A DNA stretch of 64,000 nucleotides from Silene latifolia. Its lineage: Eukaryota; Streptophyta; Magnoliopsida; Caryophyllales; Caryophyllaceae. Where the stretch lies: contig NC_133526.1 of the NCBI RefSeq assembly GCF_048544455.1, forward strand, positions 3,240,001 to 3,304,000, written 5' to 3'. Below, in pieces: positions 25,301-34,594 of this stretch; within the stretch, counting starts at the first letter, position 1; the number at the start of each line of letters is the position of its first letter. Below the pieces are notes generated by a model that saw nothing but the letters and a program-made list of their open reading frames with translations, was not told the origin of the DNA and made no database searches. Both the position numbers and the translations under genes were made by a program.

Positions 25301-25920
25301 AAATAAGAAATATAGATATTATAATAATTAAAAGATTCTCCACTTTATTTTTTATGTGGAAAATATTATTTATGAAACTTTCCTAAATTAATTTTTGATG
25401 ATGTGGACGCTCTAGAATCGCTCGAAAAAACTCTCTTTTATGTATATATAAAGATTACTAAGTGTACCCCTAAACTTTATTTTCCGTCAATTAAACTCAG
25501 TTTTAGGCGTTAATTAATTACTTGGATGCGTAACCAAACTTGTCATTTATCATCTCATGACATAAGGACTTTATTAGGCTTAATATCCATTTTTTGACGT
25601 GATAACTTAACAAGAAATCAATAAATTTTTCGTCAAAAATTTTTTAGCCCATATATATATCAATAAATATTAGGCTTGAGATGAATATTGAGTCTAATAG
25701 AATCTTTATGTCATGGATAATAAATGACAAGTTTGTTTACGCGTCCAAATCATTACCTAACGCCTAAAACTGAGTTTAATTGATGGAAATTAAAGTTTAG
25801 GGGTACACTTAGTGATAATGAGTAATGACAACAATTAGGGGTACCATGTATGATTTAAAAAGTATATAGGTATATCATGTAGAAAGTCGAAAAATTGAGG
25901 GGTACCATGTAGAATATCCC
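22345..25920. mobile_element. MULE-type fold-back MITE, split by a Helitron
   Basis: The ends are GGGTCTATATGGTACCC and GGGTACCATGTAGAATATCCC, flanked by a perfect 9-bp duplication TATTTAGTT (22336-22344 and 25921-25929). Without the 3018-bp Helitron the element is 558 bp and aligns along its length with the uninterrupted 552-bp copy at 44152-44703. Both are nearly palindromic from end to end. There is no coding capacity. It sits upstream of RAD1, which is read away from it. Confidence 0.93.
22437..25454 (-). mobile_element. Non-autonomous Helitron, 3018 bp
   Basis: On the minus strand it starts TCTTTATATATACATAAAAG and ends CTAG (complement at 22437-22440), preceded by a GC-rich stem-loop (CCCGTTGCAAACTTGCAACG) as expected of a Helitron 3' terminus. 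It lies between A (22436) and T (25455) with no target duplication, the Helitron signature. The sister MITE at 44152-44703 shows the empty site (GTCATTATCACTAAG). The very AT-rich interior consists of about five related blocks bearing paired GTGGGACAA words (about 22610-22760, 22990-23140, 23810-23990, 24340-24520, 24950-25130). No Rep/helicase frame is seen. Confidence 0.92.
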
Positions 25921-26139
25921 TATTTAGTTTATTACTCCCTTCTATTTCAGAGTAATTCTACCGTCTTCGAGGAGGACGGTACTCCTTACATACAAGTCAT
26001 TTATAATATTTCACTTGGGTGGATTGTGTTTGTGTGTGACGAGAATTTTTGTCTATTTCATTGGCTGTTCCCTTTATACTCTCACACAAGAATCGAGGGA
26101 TTAATTTAACTGCACAATACACATGCCCCTAGGCCCTAT

Positions 26140-29100
26140 ATCAAATTGTTTTTAGACACCACACAATACACATGACTCCACGTTGTCATTGGATGGCAAA
26201 GAAAGGAGAACAACAAATGAAATAGGAGGGAATAACACAAGACGTTTGAAGGTGTCGGTGAGCGATAAACGACACTCGTGCGAAAATCGGAATGAGGAAC
26301 AATGGATTAAAAGTTGTTGTTTTGGCAAAATCGAATAGGTCAACTCCCGAAGCGAACTCGGACATGTGGTTGAAAATATGAGTGAAAATGAAACGTGATC
26401 CGGTACGACCTCTTGAACAGCTCAAAATTGAAGTGTATAATACACGGTTTTCGGGATTTGAGGGTCCGGGAACAAAAATATCTGTAAATTACACGGATGG
26501 TTCATCGGGTCGAAAAAAGTTGTCACAAATTTTCAAGAACAATAGAAGACATTTGAGGATGCCTGTAAGCGATAAACGACACTCGTGCGCATATCGGATT
26601 ATAAGGAACAATGGATTAGTAAGTTTTAGTTGGGGCGGAAATCGAATAGGTCAACTCCTACAGAGATCTCGAACATATGGCAGAAAACTCATGAGAAAAA
26701 GAAACGTGACCCGGTATAACCTCCTGAACAACTCAAATTGAAGTATATAAATTATAATACACAGTTTTCGCGATTCGAGGGTCCCGGAACAAAAATGTCG
26801 GTATATCACACGGATGATTCTTCGGTTCAAATAGAGAAGCCAAACAAGTTTCGAGGTGCAACATAGGAGGTTTGAGGGTGTCAGTGAGCGATAAACGACA
26901 CTCGTGCAAAAATCGGATAATGAGGAACAATGGATTAAAAGTTGTTATTTGGGCTAGGATCGAATAGGTCAGCTCACGAAGCGAACTCAGACATGTGGTA
27001 CAAAATCCGAGTGAAAACGAAACGTGCTCTAGTACGACCTTCTGAACAGCTCAATTTGAAGTGTAATACACGGATTTCGAAATTTTAGGGTCCCGTTTGA
27101 AAAATGTTCATAAATTACACGGATGGTTAATCGGGTTAAAAAAAGCGGTCACACAAATTTTCAGAAGCAACAAAAAAACGTTTGAGGATGTCGGTAAGCG
27201 ATAAAAGACAGGAGTTCAGGGTCCCGAAATCAAAATGTCTGTAAATCAAACAGATCGTTAAGCGGGTCAGAAAAACCGGCCACACAAATTTTCATAAGCA
27301 ACAGAGAACGTTTGAGGATGTCGGTAAGCGATAAACGACACTCGTGCATAAATCGAATAATGAAGAACAATGTATTAGTAGGTTTTATTTGGGGCGGAAA
27401 TCAAATAGGTCAACCTTTGAAATGATCTCAGACATGTGGTAGAAAACTCATGAGAAAAAGAAACGTGATCCGGTACAACCTCACGAACAACTCAAATTGA
27501 GGTATATAATACACGTTTTTTGTGATTCAACGGACCCAGAACAAAAATATCGGTTTATTACACGGACGATTCCTCAGGTCGGATATAGCGGCCAAACAAA
27601 TTTTGAGATGCAACAATGGACGTTTGAGCGTGCCGGTAAGAGACAAACGACACTCGTGCGAAAATCAGATAATGAAGAATAGTGGATTAAAAGTTGTTAT
27701 TTGGGGCTGAAATCGAATAGGCCAACTGACGAAGCGAACTCGGACATGTGGTAAACAAATCCGAGGTAAAAACATACTTGACCCGGTACTACCTACCGAA
27801 TAGCTCAAATTAAAGTATATAATACACGGATTTCGAATTTTTAGGGTCCCGTTTTAAAAATGTTCGTAAATCACACGGATGGTTTCTCAGGTCATAAAAA
27901 GCGGTCACAATAATTTTCAGAATCAACAGAGGACGTTTGAGGATGTCGGTAAGCGATAAACGACACTAATGCGTAAATCAAATAATAAGGAGCAATGAAT
28001 TAGTAGGTTTTATTTGGGGCGGAAATCGAATTGGCCAACTTCCGAAGCAATCTCGGACATGTGGAAGAAAACTTTTGAGAAAAAAAAAACGTGACACGGT
28101 ACAACCTCCCGAACAGCTCAAATTGAAGTGTATAAATGTTAATGCACGGTTTTCGCGATTTGAGGATCCCGAAACAAAAATGTCGGTATATCACACGGAA
28201 GATTCCTCGTGTTAGATAGAGTGGTCAAACAAACTTTGAGGTGCAATAGAGGAGGTTTGACTTTTGAGGGTGCCAGTGAACGATAAACGACACTCTTGTG
28301 AAAATCGGATAATGAGGAACAATGGAATAAAAGTTATTATGGGCTGAAATCGAATAGGTTAACTCTCGAAGCGAATCCGGACATGTCTTAGAAAATCCAG
28401 AGTGAAAACGAAACATGTCCCGGTACGACCTTCTGAAGAGCTCAAATTGAAGTGTATAATACACGTTTTTGGGATTCAACGGACCTAGAACAAAAATGTC
28501 TATAAATCACACGGATGGTTCATCAGGTCAGATAGAGTGGCCAAACAAATTTTGAGGTGCAACAGAGGAGGTTTGAAGGTGCCGGTGAGCGATAAACACC
28601 TTTCGTGCGAAAATCAAATAATGAGGAACAATGGAATAAAAGATGTTATTTAGCCTGAAATCGAATAGGTCAACTCCTGAAGCGAACTCGGACATGTGGT
28701 AGAAAATCATAGTGAAAACGAAATGTCCCCCGGTATGACCTCCTTAACAGCTCAAATTGAAGTGCATAATACACGGATTTCGAAATTTTAGAGTCTCGGT
28801 TGAAGAATGTACATAAATTACACGAATGGTTTCTCAGGTCAGAGAAAACGGTCACATAAAATTTCAGGATCAACAAAAGACGTTTGAGAGTGCCGGTAAG
28901 CGATAAACGACACTTGTGCGTAAATCGGATAATAAGGAACAATAGGTAGTAGGTTTTATTTTGGGCGGAAATCGAATAGGTCAACTCACGAAACGATCTC
29001 GGACATGTGGTATAAAACTCGTGAGAAAAAAAACGTGGCCCGGTACAGCCTCTTGAACGGTTCAAAATTGAAGTGCATAATACACGGTTTTCGGGATTCG

Positions 29101-29620
29101 ACGGTCCCGGAACAAAAATATCGATTTACTACACGGATGGTTTCTCGGGTCAGATAGAGTGGCCAAACAAATTTCGAGGTACAACAGAGGGCGTTTGAGG
29201 TTACCGATGAGGCAGTGAGCGATAAACGACACTTGTGCAAAAATTGGATAATGAGGAACAATGGATTAAAAGTTGTTATTTGGGGCTCATATCAAATAGG
29301 CCAGCTCCCGAAGGGAACTCGGACATGTGGTAGAAAATCCGAGTGAAAAACATACTTGACCCGATAATACCTACCGAATGGCCCAAATAGAAGTATACAA
29401 TACACGATTTTCGAGATTTTAGGTTCCGGTTTAAAAATGTCTATAAATAACACGAATGGTTTTTCAAGTCTAGAAAAAGGTTGTCACAATAATTTCCAAG
29501 ATCAACAAAAGAAGTTTGAGGATGCCGATAAGCGATAAACGACACTAGTGCATAAATCGGATAATAAGGAACAATGGATTAATAGGTTTTATTTGGGGCA
29601 AAAATCCGAATCAAATCCAT
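26140..29620. repeat. Satellite array, ~310 bp unit, two alternating variants
   Basis: The marker GATAAACGACACTCGTGC and its close variants recur at about 26264, 26571, 26890, 27200, 27330, 27642, 27955, 28282, 28591, 28902, 29221 and 29534, a spacing of 307-327 bases apart from one shortened unit of 130. Units fall into two types: one has GCGGTCACA with a TTTTAGGGTCCCG block, the other GTGGCCAAACAAA with GTCCCGGAACAAAAATGTCG. They mostly alternate, implying a dimer of about 630 bases. Short open frames within are by-products of the repeat. The array lies between RAD1 and dioxygenase copy A, and copy B has no counterpart. Confidence 0.93.
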
Positions 29621-30236
29621 ACGCGATCCATTCATACCCAAAACCGATCTTTTCAAATTTTTATGCAAATTTAGCTTTTATTAAACTTGAAATTTCAATT
29701 TTAACATATAGAATGAATTTTTTCATATAGTGAAATCAAGTTTCAAATCGGATTTTGAACTATACGGTGAATCGGGTATGAGTTCAGAGCGGGTATGGAT
29801 TTGAAAAGGTATAATGTATCAAATATGCATGGATTTTGATATGAATTGAATTTGGATATAGATTGTTGATCTAATAAGTAAGTAAATTGGATTGAATCCC
29901 GTAGATTTCGATCTAATAAGTAAGTAGATCGAATTCGATCTGGCAAAATCCGATCTAATAAGTAAGTAGATCGGATTGAATCTAGCAAAATCCGATCAAA
30001 TAAGTAAGTAGATCAGATTGAATCTCGCAATCCGATCAAATAAGTAAGTTGATCGGATTAAATCTCGCAAAATCTGATCCAACCCGATCCATTACCATTA
30101 TACGGAGTATTATATAGTAGACATAATTACACAAATGAGTATATAATGACACATAATACTCATTTTTAATCATCCTAATTAATTAAATTAAACTAAACTA
30201 TAATCAAACTCAGACTCTCAGTTACATAAAACCATA
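29621..30236 (+). promoter_or_regulatory. Upstream region of dioxygenase copy A with promoter-proximal minisatellite
   Basis: From about 29865 to 30085 a unit of 40-50 bases (GATCTAATAAGTAAGTAGAT plus a GGATTGAATCTCGCAAAATCC-like tail) repeats about five times, ending roughly 150 bases before the ATG at 30237. The same minisatellite lies at the same relative position before copy B (34290-34470), and the unique sequence on either side of it also matches. It therefore belonged to the promoter region before the duplication. Whether it binds a regulator is unknown; the palindromic word GATCTAATAAGTAAGTAGATC is at least suggestive of a dyad. Confidence 0.6.
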
Positions 30237-30835
30237 ATGACAACTAATACACCAGTAAAAGAAGATGTAAAATCAGAATTAGCACAAGAAATAGCCAAAA
30301 AAGGAGATGAAATACCAGAAAGATTCATACTAAAATACCCAGAAATCATAACTCCTGCAATTGATGCACAATCTAATTTATGGGAAAATGATTTGTTAAT
30401 TGATTACTCTTTGCTTTCCTCAGGTCATCAAACTGAACTTTTAAAGTTTAGTTCTGCTCTTAAGGAATGGGGTTGCTTTCAGGTTAAATTTGAATCTATT
30501 TAGTTAATTTTTGTATCTCGATTTCTCTTATTGCATTACTAGTTCACCCGCTAAACATTTAAGTCCTTGTGACTATAAATACATGTGTCATTACAATAAG
30601 GTTGCATTCACTTACCCCTCACAAAAAATATACACGAGTCATAACAGTAAGACTGCATACGTCAGACCCCCTTACCCGGCCATAGTCGAGTTATTTAACC
30701 ATACTGCATACATCCGAACTCCTTACTTTGGTATTTTGTTTGGGATTAGAGTGTGTTATTCGATGTTTTGTTTGGTTTTATAAGTGTCTTGATGAACTGT
30801 TAACTAAACAGGTCATAAATCATGGCATGACAAAC

Positions 30836-30986
30836 CGAATAGTTTACATCGCAACTTAGTTTGAGTAGTTGGATGTCGAGTAGTTTAGCAGTTTTCCGTG
30901 TCCGCCCATTTGAAAATGGGTAATATGTAACTGAATTGTTTATAGAATTTCTTTTATTTATATCAGTTTATCATTGTCAAAAAAAA
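30836..30986 (+). mobile_element. 5'-truncated poly(A) retroposon in intron 1 of dioxygenase copy A
   Basis: A 151-bp insert ending CATTGTC plus a run of A is flanked by identical 30-bp direct repeats (30806-30835 and 30987-31016). The duplicated target spans the intron 1/exon 2 border, including the AG acceptor and the first exon-2 codons (VINHGMTN). Copy B has one copy of this target and no insert. The TGTCAAAA end is shared with the LINE at 44839-45967. Confidence 0.88.
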
Positions 30987-31666
30987 AAACAGGTCATAAA
31001 TCATGGCATGACAAACTTATACCTGGATGACTTGTTGAAAATTACGAAGCAATTTTTCAGCCTGCCTTTGGAGGAGAAATTAAAATCCTCAACAGCTGAT
31101 GATGTCTTCAATGGATATCGGATCATGGTGCCTTGCCCGGTACCAAGTCTTTGAACTGGAGTGATCGCATGTTTCTTACTGTTTATCCAGAGGATCAGCG
31201 TAAGCTTCAACTTTGGCCTGAGAACCCGCTTGGAATCAGGTATAACAGATATGACTGACTTACAACATAATAAAATGGTTTTGTATACTGACAGTGTAGT
31301 TTTCTTTGCAACATTACTGTGATTTTGTAGAGAAATTTTACATGACTTCTCTGTGAGGCAAAAAATGATGTTGGACGGTTTCCTAAAAGCCATGGCACAG
31401 TCTCTCGACCTAGAGGAAAACAGTTTTTCAAAACAACATGGTGATAAAGGAGCTATAATATCAACACGACTCGGCCTCTATCCACGTTGTCCATCCCCTG
31501 ATCGAGTATATGGTATGCACCCGCATTCTGATAATTGCACACTCACATTAATCTTACAGGACAATGATGTGCCCGAAGGGCTTCATATTCAGAAGGATGA
31601 TCAGTGGTTTAACGTTGCTGTTATTCCTGGTGCATTGTTTGTCTTTAATGGTGATTTTGGAGAGGT

Positions 31667-32310
31667 AAGAATTTTTTTTTTTTTTTTTTATGACGAGGGG
31701 GTTAAATCCCACGGGCCCATGCATTCCCGCACCCATTGTTGTCAGAATCCCGATTCGATCCTATGATTCTAAGATTTTACGATCCAAAAATGCTTGACCG
31801 ATCCCGGATCCTATGATTCTATCATGTTTGTAGAATCTTACGATCCTATCTATTTGAAATTTTCTAGAGGTAGGATCATAATACGATTTTACGAACTTAC
31901 GATCCTACGATTCGACTCCATAGTAAACATATTAGAATATATTTTTATATAATGACATCGTAAAATCTAAATTTCATGTAAGTTCTAGAAACATGTTCAT
32001 GAAATGATATTAAACTCATTAAATATCAATATTTTGTGTATAATTAAGTGTTTTGATCTTCAATTATATATTTTTACCAAATAAAAAACTATATTTAGTG
32101 AATTTGTAGAATCTTACGATTCTACGATCCGATTCTACCAATTCGATCCTACCCTCCCCACCGATTCAAAGTAGAATCCCGATCCTAACAACATTGCCCG
32201 CACCACCACATGGACCATGTAAGCCACCCCCTTCGGGGGTTGCAGTGGCCAAGTGATCATCGCCCATGTGGTAGTCGAACGCGGGACCTCTCAACTCCTA
32301 CATTTCTTCA
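31667..32310 (-). mobile_element. SINE-like retroposon in intron 3 of dioxygenase copy A, interrupted by a hAT MITE
   Basis: On the minus strand the sequence runs from about GAGGTCCCGCGTTCGACTAC (tRNA B-box-like) through GGTGGCTTACATGGTCCATG to CCCCTCGTCATAAAA with a poly(A) tail (T run at 31671-31689). The hAT MITE at 31734-32196 splits it. Boundaries on the 5' side are uncertain and a target duplication was not resolved. Copy B lacks it. Confidence 0.6.
31734..32196. mobile_element. hAT-type MITE, 463 bp
   Basis: Terminal repeats CATTGTTGTCAGAATCCCGA and, complemented, CAATGTTGTTAGGATCGGGA are flanked by a perfect 8-bp duplication CCCGCACC (31726-31733 and 32197-32204), the length made by hAT transposases. 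The interior repeats TACGATCC/GATTCTA words and has no coding frame. It is nested in the SINE-like retroposon. Confidence 0.88.
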
Positions 32311-32813
32311 TTATAGGTCATCCGAAAGTCCAAAACAATCAGTTCAGGGTTTTTACTGAAGGTGGAATGCATAGGGTAATGTTAATGTAATTTCATGCAA
32401 ACAATTATTTTGATGAAATTCATACCTCTAACTAAGTGATGTTAGTCCAGTGGTAGCCGAGTTAAACCTTGAAGTTTATTCTCGGCAACAACAACATTAC
32501 CCCAATGCCCCAACAGCTCCAGCTAATTAATTAAGTTGGCGTAAGACGTGGACCTCTATGACCGAGTTAAGTGGTTTTACAGGTAATGAGCAATGGGATA
32601 TTCAAGAGTCCAATGCACAGGGTGGTAACTAACTCGGAGAAGGACAGGGTTTCACTAGCTTCATTCTGTACTCCAGACCCCGAAAATGAGGTGGAACCAA
32701 TTCCCCAACTAGTTACCACAAATCAGCCCAAGATGTACAAGAAAACATACAAAAAGGTCTTCATTGAGTCTTATCCTGATGACAAGAGAGCTCTCGACGC
32801 CCTCACAATTTAG

Positions 32814-33590
32814 CCTTGTGTTCACCTGTAGCCAAGGCTACTAAAATAATGTCTTACAGAAATTGTTTTCGAGTGTCAATCGTGGTTTGTGTAACCGTAG
32901 AGTTTTTTTTATACAACTGAAATAAACTTGATCAATAGCTACTTACTCCTACTAACTAATCAAATTGCACAATAAACCAAATTTCCCTTAATTTCGAGTT
33001 GTAGTCCAACTAAAGTAAGATTTGGTTCTAATCGGTTGAGTAATGAGAACGAGGAATACGAATTTGGGAGGAGCAACGGCCTGCAATCCCCGTATTGACA
33101 ATGTTGATGAGTTCAATTATTTCAAATTAAGCACCAAAAAAAAAAAAAAAAAATTTCAAATTAGTTAAACTAATGCAGTTTACCTTCATTTTGAAAAGGG
33201 TGGAAGATTTTCATATATAATTCCTAGGAGTTATTTTATTAGGCTTATTTAAGTAAAAGTTAAACAAATAATTGATGTTATAAAATAAATTAGGAGATAA
33301 ATATTGTTTAATAGTAAAAATAGATAGTGAACAATAATTAATTAGGAAATAAATATTCTCCAATAGATTATTGCTTAGGCGGGAAATTTAAGCGGGAGAA
33401 TTTGGAGATGTGTTAATCTTTTAGTATATAGGGGAATTTAAGCGGGAGAATTTGGAGAATTTAAGCGGGAGATTGTTCCAAAAACGACGACATTGATTCT
33501 AAATTTCATAAAGTTTCGAGAGTTCGCATTCCGATCCTGTCGTCACTAAACAAAAATTAGAGTAACCAAGAAAAATACTTAATCACACCT
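32814..33590. other. 3' flank of dioxygenase copy A
   Basis: The first part holds the 3' UTR, matching the region after copy B. From about 33365 to 33475 there are repeated words TTTAAGCGGGAGAATTTGGA and, on the minus strand, TCCCCTATATACTAAAAGAT. They resemble the 5' terminus of the Helitrons at 46-56 kb, but no matching 3' end was found. No gene is seen. Confidence 0.5.
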
Positions 33591-33674
33591 TATTATTCTC
33601 AAACTGAACAAAAAATTATGCAATATACTGTAAGTACCATAATCTCACCAAGTAGATGACCTTACAATAGGAGC
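33591..33674 (-). other. Fragment matching the SYP22 3' flank (duplication scar, left half)
   Basis: The segment from TTATTCTCAAACTGAACA to AAGTAGATGACCTTACAA and AGGAGC matches 36626-36711, downstream of syntaxin copy 1 on its coding strand. A related stretch follows syntaxin copy 2 (63684-63750, TGCATAATTCTTTGTTGTTC), so this sequence belongs to the syntaxin gene's 3' region and not to the dioxygenase. It breaks off at GAGC, where RAD1 sequence begins. Confidence 0.85.
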
Positions 33675-33742
33675 GTCGACGTCTCGACGATGCCTTGAAC
33701 GTTGTCCAGTTGACATACAAAATCTGGTAATGTTGCATCCAT
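33671..33742 (-). pseudogene. RAD1 exon 1 fragment (duplication scar, right half)
   Basis: On the minus strand it starts ATGGATGCAACATTACCAGA and follows RAD1 exon 1 codon by codon (MDATLPDFVCQLDNVQGIV), with a few substitutions and a short local duplication near GTCGAC. It stops where the syntaxin 3' fragment starts; the two overlap by the microhomology GAGC. Upstream of the ATG, similarity to the RAD1 5' flank is lost. It cannot encode a RAD1 protein. Confidence 0.88.
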
Positions 33743-34594
33743 TGATGATGAGCTCATCTTTGCTTTCCAGTATCAAGCTTTTCCCACCAAATTATTTGTG
33801 CACACGAAAGTTGTAATAATACTTGTAAAGTTTTGTACTACGTATAGACTATAGTACCTAAGTAAAGTTCTGGATTCGAGTCTGGGATCTATTGTCGGTA
33901 AAATCTCGTTTTAAATCGGTAGGTTAGATATGACTTATCGACTTATTTGGTTGGACACTTGGACCCTTGTACACTCATCTGTGGTCATCGGGCCAGCTTG
34001 GTGCGAGTCGGGTCATAAGCGCGACGACCTGAGCTAGTTATAGGGACGAGGCGATCGGGCCATGCTCACTCAAATGAGGCCCTAAGCCCAACCCGTAACC
34101 ATGAATATTGATTGTTTTTTAATCTCGATCGAGCTAGAGTCGAGGAGTCTGGCTCAGGCTCGGCCCAGGTCTAGATCGGGTTTTTGGATTAAATGGTGGA
34201 TCAGGCATGAGTTTAGAGCGGGTATGGATTTGAAAAGGTATAGCAGATCGAATATGCATGAATTTTGATATGGATTGAATTTGGATATGGATTGTTGATC
34301 TAATAAGTAAGTAGATTGGATTGGATCTCGCAAAACTGATCTAATAAGCAAGTAGATCGATTTGGATCTCGCAAAATCCGATCTAATAAATAAGTAGATC
34401 GAATTGGATCTCACAAAATCCGATCTAATAAATAAGTAGATCGGAGTGGATTTTGCAAAATCTGATCCAACCCGATCACTTACCATTCATAGTAGACCCA
34501 AATGAGTATATAAGTGGCACATAATATACTCATTTTTAATCATCATAGTTAATTAAAATAAACCAAACTCTAACTAATCTTACTTAAAACCATA
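33743..34594 (+). promoter_or_regulatory. Upstream region of dioxygenase copy B
   Basis: 33743-34165 is sequence without a recognisable match to the copy A side. From about 34170 the sequence aligns with 29745-30236, including four to five units of the GATCTAATAAGTAAGTAGAT minisatellite (34290-34470), then a short AT-rich leader to the ATG at 34595. The shared promoter module argues that both genes once had similar control. Confidence 0.6.

Larger units (their letters stand above)
30237..32813 (+). pseudogene. 2-oxoglutarate/Fe(II) dioxygenase (DOXC class), copy A, frameshifted
   Basis: The four-exon structure matches copy B: 30237-30482, 30993-31239, 31331-31664 and 32583-32813. Exon 2 is 247 bases against 248 in copy B. 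The missing base lies in a diverged patch just after FNGY, near 31118-31137, and shifts the frame to a stop at 31152-31154. Downstream exons still encode HPHSDNCTLTLILQDN, MHRVV and RVSLASF, that is the HxD...H iron ligands and the RxS 2-oxoglutarate motif. The loss therefore looks recent, or could be a sequencing or allelic difference. Intron 1 carries a retroposon that duplicated the start of exon 2, and intron 3 carries a SINE-like insert plus a hAT MITE. Family: plant SRG1, norcoclaurine synthase 1-like and codeine demethylase-like oxidases; the substrate cannot be predicted. Confidence 0.82.

Noticed and set aside
26152-29261. Several 60-131-codon frames of similar sequence
   Set aside because: They repeat with the ~310-bp satellite unit and reflect tandem repetition, not a gene family.
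26140-29620. CRISPR-like array
   Set aside because: Regular spacing is due to a plant satellite of ~310-bp units without short identical repeats and unique spacers; the host is a eukaryote.
33365-33480. Another Helitron end
   Set aside because: The TCCCCTATATACTAAAAGAT word and GCGGGAGAATTTGG repeats resemble Helitron 5' ends, but no CTAG end with a stem-loop was found, so only a remnant is mentioned.
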